From: DTU072 sp050309775
GTDB taxonomy: Bacteria; Bacillota; Clostridia; Christensenellales; DTU072
Length of the DNA: 61,062 nucleotides
Direction of reading: 5' to 3'
Assembly: GCA_050309775.1 (NCBI GenBank)
Contig: JBNRMV010000003.1
Span: 1-61,062 of the forward strand
The position numbers were made by a program, and so were the translations under genes. Within the stretch, counting starts at the first letter, position 1. Each line of letters begins with the position of its first letter. Below the pieces are notes generated by a model. It saw nothing but the letters and a program-made list of their open reading frames with translations. It was not told the DNA's origin and ran no database searches. Shown one piece after another: positions 44,901 to 52,518 of this stretch.

Positions 44901-47900
44901 GCGTAAAGTCATTTATGCTGCTGAGCCTAAGCGTCAAAGGCAACTTGACCAAAACGCCGTCAGCGTTGCGCCACATAGGAATATTGGTGAATATGATATT
45001 CTCCAGCGACAGGTTCTCGACATTAACGGTCATGCGCACTTCAAGCACCGTATTGTTGCCGCCGGGCAGCGTTGTGATAAGTTCTATTACATTGCCGGGC
45101 TGGAATCGAATCTGGGACAGCGGAATGACATATTCTCCCGACAAATCCTTGCCTTTCCAGTCGGTATAATAGTATCTTATGTCGCTTTCGCCAAACAGCG
45201 CGCCGAAAGAATGCGGAATACGGAAGCCGGCATAAGTGTTCACTTTGTAGATATAACCGGTGGATGCGTCGCCCTCCATTGTCATTTCGACACCGTCGAC
45301 ATCATAGAAGGTAATATCTGTATAATGCGAAGTCAATATCTTTACGCATAGCGTAATCTCAATGTAGCCAACGATATCGTTGCCCACGCTCGTAGTCAAT
45401 TTTAGGTATTTTTCGTCATCGGAATTGACTGTAAGACGATAATAGTTGCCTGATGCCACATATTCCACCAGACCCGAAGACACTTCCCAATTAACTACAT
45501 AATTCTTGGTATAGTTGGGGTCGCCCTCCAGTCTGCCTTTGAATGTTACCGTAATGGCGCCCGGTAATTTTGCCGTCTGCGGATTGAACGGGTCAACATG
45601 ATAAAAACCCGACGGATTTGAGCCTATGGAAATATAAGAAGGCACAATCAATTCTTGTGTGTCACTGTTCCAGTTTTCCAGGCTGCTGTAACCCATTCTA
45701 TGCGTGCTTGAATCAAGTTCGGCTATCTCTTTCGGCGGACAGTCAACCCGGACCGTGCGTATGGGGGAATATTCCTTGAATATCCATTCTCCGACTTCAA
45801 GCGCTCTGTAAAGGTCTATGTATGAGCTTGTCAGGTTGCTGGTCGTGCCAAGGAAGGGAGTGTCCGTGCCGGCAATTGCCGGGTTGGTAACTCTGGGGTT
45901 TGACCATATCATAGGCACATATATGTCGTTGATGGCGTCATACAATTTTTTTGTTATATACCTGTCGCCCTCGTCTTTCTCCTCAAAAACTATCGTGGGA
46001 TAAAGCGGTATATCATAAGTACTCTCATCAAGCATGTCTACGGTATAAACATCGTTTTCTTCTTCGCCGTCAAAATATATGCCCCGAATGGTACGCGGCA
46101 GAATATTAAGCTTCAGCGCAACAATTTGTCCGTGGAAGTCTGCGTGCATATATGTTGAACCACCTGTCAGAACAATGTCGGTTTCGTCATAGTACTGAGT
46201 AGGAATATAACGGTCGAAATACCAAGGCAGTCCGCCGTTGTAGTTCGGTGTGTCGCGATAGTCCACAGCATCGGGGTCAAAGTCAACAAAGCGTATCTCA
46301 ATGTTGAATGAGCCGAAATATTCCAAACGGAACTGCGGCTCCAGCAATTGCCGGGCAAGTTCTTTTTCTTGCGGATTTTCAAATACCTTGGGCATGTTTT
46401 TCTTCAGATATGCAGCTTTTGCCCACAAATAATCATAAGGGTCAATATTTATGGTGTCGACTACCGGCGCTTCGGTCAGCTCATCGCTGTTCGGGTTGGC
46501 GGTGACATTGACAACCTTGGGGTTTTGCCCTGTTGTGTCGACAACTCTGTTGGTGACAATAATGAATATCGGAAAGACCGTTTCGCCCATCATGCCCTCG
46601 GCAATGACTACTTCAGTTAAGTAAGCTCCGCCTTGCAGCGTGACATTCTCCCAGTCAATAATTATATTGGTGGCATAACCCGTGTCATATATACTTTCAT
46701 CCCACAACACCAGGCTGAGCGCCTCCGGCAGCGGCTCCCTCGGTTCAAGGCGCAAATGGGGCATATAGTTTTCTCGTATGTACTTCGCCTCTTCTTCGGT
46801 GTATTTGGTTCTGTCGGCAAGGTCTGCCGCCGTAATGACAAGGTCCTCCTCAACATCATAAAAATCTTCGGTGTTGAGCCTTCTTATTTTTTTCAGGTAA
46901 GTGGCGCCGCCTGTCATGCGTATGGTATAACTTCTTTGTACTCCCATAAATCTGTTGAATTTCGGCACGGTTTCGCTGATTATTATCGGACCATAAATCT
47001 CAGGGTGATAAACATCAATGGGGTTTTCTGAAACTTCAATAGTAGCGGGGTCGTACTCAAACTTCATAGGCACAACCTCATTCCAGGTTCTGCCGTTCTG
47101 ATTAAATGTGAAAGTCACATCTATGCTGTCATGCAATCTTGTGGTGTAGGGACCTCTGGCAGAAATCTCCGTAAGCTCGGCTACCGTGTAATGGGCAAAC
47201 TCGTCCTCTATCTCGTCTACGCCAAAGACTCTCTGCACCAAACCGACCTGCGTACCTATGTTTCCAATCAGGCTCTTGACGCCGAAAAGGTTTTGTACGG
47301 TTTCGTTCGAGGTGGTGATTTCTATCTGGTCGGGCTGGAAAACTACAAACGAATCCTCCACAAGCGCCGAAATAATCGTCGTAATCGACAGACTTATGTC
47401 AGGATTCAACATACTATCGACATTTTCGCCGGCTTCGGTCTGATTCATATACCTGTTTATGGACTGCAGCCAATAATCCTCTCGTATTTTGAATTTTGGG
47501 ATACTTTGTACATTCGGGTCGTTTCGCAAACATACAAAATCTATCCAGATATATCCCAACTCCTCCTCAGGCGCATTGCTCTTGAAGGACACATCATTGG
47601 CATAAATATTAAACAAAGTGGTGTTATCTGCCTCGGTGGCGCCTTTTATGAACACATTCAGAATAAAGGCATTACGGGACGCCGCCGTCCATCTGCCGTC
47701 TCTGGGTCCGCCCGGTACCTTTTGCAACCTCTGCTCTTTTATGTACTGGTCATAGTACAGGGTGAAATCAAGTTTTGTTTCCATGGGCAGCACATACGGC
47801 GTGTTTTTGCCGGAGATATCGTCCATAAACGAACTCAGCAACTCCGACATGTCAACGCGCTCAGCATTTGAGAAAAGGAACTGACCGCTCATTTCAGCCG

Positions 47901-49809
47901 AATATGTATAGACCGGAAGCAACTCGTTGAAATCGTCAAATGAAATCTCGGCAATGACCATGTCTTCACCGATTTTGACGGGTACGAGGTCCAACTGCAT
48001 GAGCATCTTGCTGGGCTCTTCTCCTTCCACAAGTCCTATATCGGAATAAAGCTGTATTCTGATTTCGTTTGTGTCGACATCAAGAGTAATCTTTATCCAG
48101 GTCTTTTCTATAAGTATTTCGGCGCTGGTTATGCCCAGAATGGTAGCCAACTCGTCAAGCGTTATGGGCAGCTGCGCATTCATTATGTCAATCAAGTCGC
48201 GCGTGGTGAAAGTACCGTACCCGCCCTCGCGCAAAACATTTTTCAGCAATTCATGGTCAAGACGAATCATAACCGTGTTTTTTGACAACGGGTCATCGGG
48301 ATTTTTCTCCGTTGACTCCATTTTTGCCATAATGACTTCAAGAAGCAGACTTTTTTCGGATTCATCCGCAGGGTCAAGCAGGCTGTCCACTATGCTGACA
48401 ATGGTATTATCGACCATATCAAAGAAGTTTTTCAGCATCTTTGCAAGGTCCCAGCCCTCTATGTATACCTTCGGAAAACCTATATCTTCTATTTTTATGC
48501 CGCCGTACAAATGCTGCAGTCCCTCAATATCGAGGTACGCCAGCTCATTTTTATAATATGCGCCAATAATCAAGTCGCCGTTGGCTATATCTCTGAATTC
48601 AGAGAAAACATGGTTGATTGTGTTGTCGTATTCATTGACTTTTGTTCTGATAAGCGCGTCAAGGTTAAGGTCCATCGTCGGCAAATACAGATTGCCGGTG
48701 AACTCATATTTTCCATAATCATAGTACTTGTAGAACTCTTTGTCTAATTGAATGGGTTTGGGCGGCGCCGCTCCGTAATATATCCTGATATCCGAAGTAA
48801 ACGGAATGGACACATTGTCTACTTGCGCCGAACCTGCCAAAAACACATAAGCGCTGGTAAGAATGTCGTCAACGCCGTCAGTGTCAGGTTCTATAAAGAA
48901 CTGCATGTCGGAATTTATGGTTTGCAGGCTGGTTCTGCCCAAAGTGGAGAACTTGAAGCCAAGATACTTGTTGGTAAGGGGGTCAATCTTGTTGCCAAAC
49001 GGTGAAAATATGTTCTGCAAAATGTTCGTCAAATCTTCTTTTATGATATCTAAGTTGACGGAATTAAACAAAACAGATGTGACGTCTTTGTTGGTTTGTT
49101 CGTTGTGGTTCAGCACAAGTTTGTAGTTGTTGGTGATAGCCAGGTCAAGCAGAGTATAAATTGCCGACACGCCGCCGTCTTCGCCGACACCGGCGCTTTT
49201 CAGCACATCGTCAAGGCTGAATGAGGTGATAAGCCTAATCATTTGTTGATAAAGCACGCTGTCACCGAAATCGGGAAACCATCTTTTTTCGCCTTGCAGG
49301 TTCAAATAAAGAATGTTGCCCGGGTCATTGGGGTTGGCTTTGACGCCGTCAAAATAAAAGCCTATTAGCATGCTGTTGGTGATGCCGTCATACCATTCAA
49401 GCAATATCGTACTCTTTTTGATGAGTTCGTTGTGCTTTTTCAGGTCGTCTTCTCTTATGACGCCGTATTCGTTCATGTAGGGGTATGTAAACAAATGCGC
49501 CTGCAGCCGCATAACAAAGTTGGAGTTGTTGGCGGTGTTGATGTGGAAATCAAAAGCCATGTAGTATCCGCCCTCGCCCACATCTTCAGAGTTCAGACGC
49601 TTCTTGAGATTTGTTATGGAGTTGGTAACTTTCTCGATTGCTTGTTTCTTTTCGGTCTTGTCCTTATTGACCTGATTGCTCTCGTCGTCATTTATGCCAT
49701 AAATCGGACCGTCGTCCTCCTCAACCTCTTGGCAGGCGGAAACAGTAAATGCCAGCAAAAACAACATAATGAGAATTATGGCTTTGAAAAGAAAGGATTT
49801 TTTTTGCAC
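38926..49809 (-). CDS. Giant multidomain lipoprotein (3627 residues)
   Basis: The signal peptide ends in VSAC (Cys26), so the protein is predicted to be lipidated and external. The N-terminal part (about 50-760) is related to that of the 6333-aa neighbour: YDYGKYEFTGNLYLPTMD, a conserved DNTINHV stretch, then FPKVYIEGWDLAK. The remainder is a chain of beta-rich modules with recurrent I/VDPY or VDPFNPQ starts and a tryptophan strand (INWSKP, VNWDF, INWNIP), interrupted by helical blocks at about residues 2189-2567, 2630-2797 and 3083-3457. The C terminus ends inside a beta module, without a recognisable anchor. The GTG start has GGAGG upstream and the gene opens a two-gene transcript of about 30 kb with the 6333-aa gene. 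Function unknown; it is clearly exported and a paralogue of its neighbour. Confidence 0.85.
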   Translation of the reverse strand: MQKKSFLFKAIILIMLFLLAFTVSACQEVEEDDGPIYGINDDESNQVNKDKTEKKQAIEKVTNSITNLKKRLNSEDVGEGGYYMAFDFHINTANNSNFVMRLQAHLFTYPYMNEYGVIREDDLKKHNELIKKSTILLEWYDGITNSMLIGFYFDGVKANPNDPGNILYLNLQGEKRWFPDFGDSVLYQQMIRLITSFSLDDVLKSAGVGEDGGVSAIYTLLDLAITNNYKLVLNHNEQTNKDVTSVLFNSVNLDIIKEDLTNILQNIFSPFGNKIDPLTNKYLGFKFSTLGRTSLQTINSDMQFFIEPDTDGVDDILTSAYVFLAGSAQVDNVSIPFTSDIRIYYGAAPPKPIQLDKEFYKYYDYGKYEFTGNLYLPTMDLNLDALIRTKVNEYDNTINHVFSEFRDIANGDLIIGAYYKNELAYLDIEGLQHLYGGIKIEDIGFPKVYIEGWDLAKMLKNFFDMVDNTIVSIVDSLLDPADESEKSLLLEVIMAKMESTEKNPDDPLSKNTVMIRLDHELLKNVLREGGYGTFTTRDLIDIMNAQLPITLDELATILGITSAEILIEKTWIKITLDVDTNEIRIQLYSDIGLVEGEEPSKMLMQLDLVPVKIGEDMVIAEISFDDFNELLPVYTYSAEMSGQFLFSNAERVDMSELLSSFMDDISGKNTPYVLPMETKLDFTLYYDQYIKEQRLQKVPGGPRDGRWTAASRNAFILNVFIKGATEADNTTLFNIYANDVSFKSNAPEEELGYIWIDFVCLRNDPNVQSIPKFKIREDYWLQSINRYMNQTEAGENVDSMLNPDISLSITTIISALVEDSFVVFQPDQIEITTSNETVQNLFGVKSLIGNIGTQVGLVQRVFGVDEIEDEFAHYTVAELTEISARGPYTTRLHDSIDVTFTFNQNGRTWNEVVPMKFEYDPATIEVSENPIDVYHPEIYGPIIISETVPKFNRFMGVQRSYTIRMTGGATYLKKIRRLNTEDFYDVEEDLVITAADLADRTKYTEEEAKYIRENYMPHLRLEPREPLPEALSLVLWDESIYDTGYATNIIIDWENVTLQGGAYLTEVVIAEGMMGETVFPIFIIVTNRVVDTTGQNPKVVNVTANPNSDELTEAPVVDTINIDPYDYLWAKAAYLKKNMPKVFENPQEKELARQLLEPQFRLEYFGSFNIEIRFVDFDPDAVDYRDTPNYNGGLPWYFDRYIPTQYYDETDIVLTGGSTYMHADFHGQIVALKLNILPRTIRGIYFDGEEENDVYTVDMLDESTYDIPLYPTIVFEEKDEGDRYITKKLYDAINDIYVPMIWSNPRVTNPAIAGTDTPFLGTTSNLTSSYIDLYRALEVGEWIFKEYSPIRTVRVDCPPKEIAELDSSTHRMGYSSLENWNSDTQELIVPSYISIGSNPSGFYHVDPFNPQTAKLPGAITVTFKGRLEGDPNYTKNYVVNWEVSSGLVEYVASGNYYRLTVNSDDEKYLKLTTSVGNDIVGYIEITLCVKILTSHYTDITFYDVDGVEMTMEGDASTGYIYKVNTYAGFRIPHSFGALFGESDIRYYYTDWKGKDLSGEYVIPLSQIRFQPGNVIELITTLPGGNNTVLEVRMTVNVENLSLENIIFTNIPMWRNADGVLVKLPLTLRLSSINDFTLDGIRINTEGKIENLYFGRGFYENIDYNFTGINVPFIEGVKDEWGNYIQQPVQPVALYPYELLTIIFQNACLVFDNREKLIKDLSIENLKGIMNTQDIVQKTGDTMGFNYGDGKYIIRLGQGAGAHDLLIRIKFIEGIFALAGTELQTHRIQLYNPNGSAIWGVDGFILGDNISASVDASIQATQTPITFQYGPQYGENAPRLNEWYVETSNIALMPAGSYITKIPIEVLYNSGLDISLEISYLTEQGFRLKRNINIVKVNFGNLYRSVASYNDLFEIVGGRIVINDLYEFNPLNLYLSSPDYLPKTINRSTSMYDITVSDIVWTIHDDWRYFLNNHNYKGDDSDIRLATASILGWYETVPNQYGVPERVYHDRETITLYIRVESAEVVSLPLEQTHGLKTSHSDIVVTSSAADEEKRERIQELFNASTAYGDYYYREFIINVDAYRNSNYQGLFIPPANLSVKFQSGITHTFSSLRYMYRGVEIADIRYGIDGIIYYTDNDGDYIMIGSQKVHLMKGDNKYNITLSVNLGAGQTIATRIHFYDKTVVAVRPVIDYNDEEIRSHIAAELSELMDAIKAEIQGNINLTKLEYEIGLCLDVNSALKEGVNKKRISSELKRLDLASIASGAAREVIFGQLNQKPTLYTGVNPDEPEKIIHNYVANILIAVFDDMSNAGADAVLAQLAAYLAPDSQLSFADVESVVDAFFNEVYNESARLVINNKIVDFVEPQVMYELQQMDIDQQIYLIKLKNDIEAELNINALVSAINAITDTNLQSVRNAIRTLINDEFTRMLSVALAASNDTEELKNAVNTKLLARKEAKNADLTTLRDKLADILLGTEQGNIKNLIEGFFADLFYFVEDNYAMTIAAVRQEIERTISNLVVEMRASVAAGLAINTGGRLGRAINLSVAEAINNVMVEGRIIDAMKLARNLNVMNLGNGQFAIDPYGDYIYVPSKTEIIFSENNGGDSYIVNINWSKPANWSTPRNPNAGVTYAGNEGNMRDAMSSAWEILYAEITQKAAEVAGSEDQLSIEEDLLYRNMNAIITAIYMQRFGTANLNEALKSDGWLALFGEISEAELLAIKTRVQLKYPGATGTQLNALCFDMWAHINAWTTLKDYIVENEVGTPEDEWEIWESMKPGFARRELALYRNEFTSTLYSEGIASQDLSLIIFVHDRRLDSGNWNLYNDETSCSKTDPLYHIADPFAGRVADFPNLINLDEGIIINGNLVQFSDLAVNWDFSDQAISYSGSVVINQNTGKMGIIVRGYIKNSRVGQEVTLRLVVNAWEYNATSGSGLRQYSGPEGGDIHDTNNYTIMNPISFVFSKLVDYSAQNQYEVMIKETQYRNEIDIHGEIVREWTETVYKNVLFYPEDSRLIRSSIDDAEMEEIQQKRNYILYWDAEAKNMAYNSGGVPITGSFSLGNAHKNKLTRANSATYRYEESYISQVNATDYTVEGLKEWYIAQGNTPAAATTLAEEQYQRLYGTTGAAMLILNPTDPMLPATVKAIGTLNQMAGTDLGNVRVLWNRTLTKAKADLTAYIKYMYPTLTNNEAEKAAMELLIDTGRSQAQQQELIANIVEWQKIVWQQNNNVQFTQFDDESWGIYLNHSSTSPATRTRMNNLLDTITKKQGNRVTVDKKFEGWYRMYMFLYIRSQTTLYTEDEKANIWDSKVQMALDPNELLAMIARIEEANPTLTTIELKALAYDEYVKTEKWTSLMLSYSGHPALTNELNALLSAMASKYPLLNSYEVRAKSWDAYSVEFENEDIVALDALREKVAIDNPSVETNEELSAIAWDRWLKGEAFRAWFEKEAKAILCVEESYDVQTAPGYLDGGIDGTKTVTLLLQLTKGGYIYTQTFKIRLLFLDLSPLQYYLDQNGTQMTVTMPKDAPLTQLSIAVKTDYNHSTDYVGGINPYDSRQQMVFDMLDYFAGEEFEGSIITKTIGGKQVNVKILTITNINWNIPANSGSGSVVYSSSFTIGNVTYQSNLLRMVLA
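39440..40560 (-). repeat. Helical repeat block C of the 3627-aa lipoprotein
   Basis: About 370 residues, from ATDYTVEGLKEWYIAQG to WFEKEAKAILCVEE. Patterns such as KAAMELLIDTG, KANIWDSKV, LKALAYDEYV, VRAKSWDAYS and LSAIAWDRWL repeat every 35-45 residues, most preceded by a YP-x-L or NP-x-L turn. The same A-x-A/S-W-D element occurs in the 6333-aa protein. Confidence 0.65.
41420..41920 (-). repeat. Helical repeat block B of the 3627-aa lipoprotein
   Basis: About 165 residues, from AMSSAWEILYAEI to NEFTSTLYSEGIA, with AWEILY, DGWLALF, NALCFDMW and EIWESM at regular spacing. It sits inside one beta module: the strand pattern GVTYAG is on its upstream side and DLSLIIFVHDRR on its downstream side. 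Confidence 0.6.
42110..43245 (-). repeat. Helical block A of the 3627-aa lipoprotein
   Basis: About 380 residues of predicted amphipathic helix rich in Ala, Leu, Glu and Asn, from EIRSHIAAELSELMD to RIIDAMKLARNL. It has fewer tryptophans than the other blocks and may form coiled coils. It lies just before the module that begins IDPYGDYIYVP. Confidence 0.5.
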
Positions 49810-49841
49810 TAGTTACCTCCACACCGTAAGTCAAGACGGCA

Positions 49842-49862
49842 AAAGGGCATAGTTCGCCCTTT
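49842..49862 (-). other. Hairpin in the 5' leader of the giant lipoprotein mRNA
   Basis: The arms AAAGGGC and GCCCTTT enclose a seven-base loop, starting about ten bases after the predicted transcription start. It could protect the 5' end of a very long mRNA or act as a weak attenuator. The T run after it on the minus strand is only four bases. Confidence 0.45.
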
Positions 49863-49879
49863 GTTATATATACAAGTTA

Positions 49880-49908
49880 ATTCTAATATATATACTTTTC
49901 AAAGTCAA
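49880..49908 (-). promoter_or_regulatory. Predicted sigma-A promoter of the giant lipoprotein operon
   Basis: On the minus strand TTGACT (49903-49908) is followed after 17 bases by TAGAAT (49880-49885). It gives a leader of about 65 bases containing a hairpin and GGAGG before the GTG start at 49809. The region upstream is AT-rich, like an UP element. Confidence 0.75.
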
Positions 49909-50046
49909 TGCTAATTAATTATAAATTAAAGTAAATGTAGTATAAAATAATAGTGCGCCGGAATTTTATTTAATGTTAAATGAAACTTAACTTTTTTGCG
50001 GAATGGGTCGTCATTTATCCGCTTGGGGTGAAATGTTTTTCGAATT

Positions 50047-50076
50047 AAAAAAACGGCATTTCGCGCCGCTTTTTTT
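50047..50076 (-). terminator. Bidirectional-looking terminator hairpin
   Basis: A GCGGC / GCCG stem is flanked by seven A on one side and seven T on the other, so it could stop transcription in either direction. It is the second hairpin after the 658-aa lipoprotein gene and isolates it from the giant lipoprotein operon. The remainder of the 345-base gap holds the operon promoter and leader. Confidence 0.7.
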
Positions 50077-50084
50077 GTATAACC

Positions 50085-50117
50085 ACCAAAAGCCGTACCT
50101 TGCGGTCGGCTTTTGGT
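50085..50117 (-). terminator. Hairpin after the 658-aa lipoprotein gene
   Basis: The arms ACCAAAAGCCG and CGGCTTTTGGT form an eleven-base-pair perfect stem with an eleven-base loop, 38 bases downstream of the stop codon. It is likely part of a tandem terminator with the hairpin that follows. Confidence 0.65.
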
Positions 50118-50154
50118 AAAAGTTTGTTTTGTTTAGCGCTTAGTTTGGGTCAGC

Positions 50155-52131
50155 TTATTTGGCTCCCAAAGCTCTGTAAGCGTCAAGCAGTATCAACAGT
50201 TCGTCAAGAATGACATAGTGCTTTACACCATCAACTTCATAAATATTATCTTCAGAATTGAGGTCTATAGCTTCGTCATAATCCTTGGCTTCTGATGTCT
50301 CGGTGTATTTGTAGTCGGACGCTTTTACGATATCCAGTTCTACTTTGACATTGAGTACGCCTGTGCTTGTGCCTTTTGTGATGTCAAGCTCGATGCCAAG
50401 CGCATCTTCCAACAGACCCAGCGTTACGTACACATTGTTTGCAGACGATTTGGTAGCATTGACTATGTCGGCTACGCTGACGTCCACGCCGCTGAATTCA
50501 AATATTACGGACTGAGCCAAGTCGCTGAGTTGTTCGTCAGAATAAGTTTCTTCTTCGTCATAGTCAGCTGCAAATTTAGCAAGCAATTCGTTAAGGTCGG
50601 CTATTATATTTTCTTTGCCGTATATTGTTTTGCCTTCCTCGTCGTTTACTACCAAGACACCATTTATTAGGGTGAGCACTTGGTTGACATTGAGCGCAAT
50701 TTCTTTGTTAAGTATTGCATCTTTGACTAAATCAATGACATCGGGCAGCTTGCCAAGTATGGTTGTCAAGAGGTTCGGGTTGATTTTGAAGGGCAACGGA
50801 GCGCCGGGTTCGGTCGTTTGGGTATCGTCACCGTCAACATCCCCGTCGTCTTCTTCGGGCGCAGCCTCTGCAAAGAAATCGAAATCCACCTTGTATTGGG
50901 TATTGCCTTGAGGTTCAAGTCCGACAATTTCATAAAGTCCGGCGATGTCAAAATAAAGTGTGTATCCGTCATAAAGCGCATCAAGGTCAGCAATCTTCTC
51001 GCCCTCGCTGTTATAAGCAGCCAAGTAAGCGGTGGGTCTTGATTTTTCTCCGCCAACCACTGAAAAGTCAGGGTCTGCTAGAATGTCGGCTTTCAGATAA
51101 AGGTCTTTTTCACCAAGGTCAATGGTAAGGGAGGCTTTCAGCGCGCCTTCTTCATAATTGCTGAAATTCGGAAAGGCTATTGCATGATCGCCGGTAAGAA
51201 CCGCATCATCGTCAACATTTGCCATAATTCCTATCTCAAGTTCTTCCTGAGCAGGGGTGTCCTTGTCCAAATCGCCTTTGTAATAAATCTTAAGTCCGTT
51301 GACTTTGTCGCCTTCTCTCAAAGCGCTGATTTTGATGGTCGGGAATTTTGAGGTGTCGATATTCGAATCTTCGTCAATAAGCTCATCCAGAGTTACTCCG
51401 AATAAGAAGTCAATACCAAAGTCGACCAAATCTTGGAACTCTCCAAATCCGTCTTTTGCAACAACCGGAAGCAGTCCTCCGACAAGACTACCAAGTCCTT
51501 CGGCATTGACGCCAAGTATGTACTCGTTGTCGGTTACTTCATAAGTAAATGCCTCGGCTATAAGGTCATTTACGAATTCAAGTCCTGCAAGTGACGTTGA
51601 CAATTTGTCAATAAGGTCGGCAAGTTTAAGGTCGGCGTCGGACAAAGCTTGGGGTATTTTGGAAAGCATTTCGTTAATTTCTAAGCCCTCAAGTTTTGTG
51701 AACTTTGTAGCGCCTTTCGTGGCAGTAAGCTTTTGATTGAGATAAATAACACCATCTTTCAGATAGGCCTCCAAAAGCTTCTCGTCTTCGCTGCCTTTCA
51801 AGATGATAGCGGCTTGATTTTCTGCCGGCTCATCACCATAAATGTCAGCCTGGACCCGAACCTTATAGTCCATATCTTCAAATCTCAACGCAATCGTAGC
51901 GTCAATGTGCATTTCATTTTCGATGAGTTCAACTTGTTGCAACAGCGGCTTGAATTTTGCCAGGAGACCTGCAATATCTTCCATTGTTGCGCCATCAGTT
52001 TCTGTTTTTTTGCCTCCGCCATTTTCGCCGTCTTCGTCGCCGCCCTTCTTGGGACCGCAAGCTACAACAGCAAATGCCAGAAGAACAACTAAAAGAGCCA
52101 TGATGATTTTGATAAATAGATTCTTTTTCAT
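50155..52131 (-). CDS. Lipoprotein, 658 residues, related to the N-termini of the giant lipoproteins
   Basis: The signal peptide ends in VVAC (Cys25), followed by a glycine- and acid-rich linker (about 28-47). Two similar beta-rich halves follow, with long curved sheet patterns such as MDYKVRVQADIYG, KDGVIYLNQKL and LYDGYTLYFDIAG, split by helices. An acidic linker (EEDDGDVDGDD, about 425-436) sits between the second sheet and a C-terminal region. The YEEGALKASLTIDLGEKDLYLKAD stretch (about 335-358) and the strand pair YDGYTLYFDIAGL mirror the YDYG and LYVDISG strands in both giant neighbours. The fold recalls LolA/LppX-type lipid-binding lipoproteins, but this is inference. It has its own perfect promoter and terminators, so it is probably strongly and independently expressed. 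Function unknown. Confidence 0.85.
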   Translation of the reverse strand: MKKNLFIKIIMALLVVLLAFAVVACGPKKGGDEDGENGGGKKTETDGATMEDIAGLLAKFKPLLQQVELIENEMHIDATIALRFEDMDYKVRVQADIYGDEPAENQAAIILKGSEDEKLLEAYLKDGVIYLNQKLTATKGATKFTKLEGLEINEMLSKIPQALSDADLKLADLIDKLSTSLAGLEFVNDLIAEAFTYEVTDNEYILGVNAEGLGSLVGGLLPVVAKDGFGEFQDLVDFGIDFLFGVTLDELIDEDSNIDTSKFPTIKISALREGDKVNGLKIYYKGDLDKDTPAQEELEIGIMANVDDDAVLTGDHAIAFPNFSNYEEGALKASLTIDLGEKDLYLKADILADPDFSVVGGEKSRPTAYLAAYNSEGEKIADLDALYDGYTLYFDIAGLYEIVGLEPQGNTQYKVDFDFFAEAAPEEDDGDVDGDDTQTTEPGAPLPFKINPNLLTTILGKLPDVIDLVKDAILNKEIALNVNQVLTLINGVLVVNDEEGKTIYGKENIIADLNELLAKFAADYDEEETYSDEQLSDLAQSVIFEFSGVDVSVADIVNATKSSANNVYVTLGLLEDALGIELDITKGTSTGVLNVKVELDIVKASDYKYTETSEAKDYDEAIDLNSEDNIYEVDGVKHYVILDELLILLDAYRALGAK

Positions 52132-52161
52132 ATATCCTCCATAAGTAAGATTTGTGCTTAA

Positions 52162-52190
52162 ATTATATATAATCTCTAACGCTTTGTCAA
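52162..52190 (-). promoter_or_regulatory. Consensus sigma-A promoter of the 658-aa lipoprotein gene
   Basis: On the minus strand TTGACA (52185-52190) and TATAAT (52162-52167) are both perfect and 17 bases apart. The leader of about 25 bases carries GGAGG before the ATG at 52131. Confidence 0.88.
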
Positions 52191-52518
52191 GATGTAAAAA
52201 AATCTGTTACTTTGCAAGCTAAATATTCAGCACAAGTTATTCATTTATCTTTATTTTTATTTACTATTATTTTGTTGCAGAGCTTTTCGTGGCGGTTAAT
52301 TAAGGTGTCCTTAGTTATATCCCCACTACATTATATGATAAGGCTTATATCTACGCCCTTATTCTCTAATTTCATAATATGGACAAACAATTAAAACACT
52401 CTTAAAAAAATTTTACAAAAATATATTTTAGATAAGGAGCCGAAACGGCCATGAATGACATGCCAAACTTTATGTTTTAATAACACAAACTTGGATTTGC
52501 CCAAAATCTGACCGGGGC
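52191..52518. other. AT-rich intergenic region
   Basis: The region between the TtcA-like gene and the 658-aa lipoprotein promoter. It is AT-rich and I find no RNA gene. A nine-codon frame at 52451-52480 on the plus strand has TAAGGAG upstream but nothing else in its favour. No clear terminator follows the TtcA-like gene. Confidence 0.5.

Noticed and set aside
52451..52480. Nine-codon frame MNDMPNFMF with TAAGGAG upstream
   Set aside because: It is too short to support. It leads into no plus-strand gene, so it does not fit a leader peptide.
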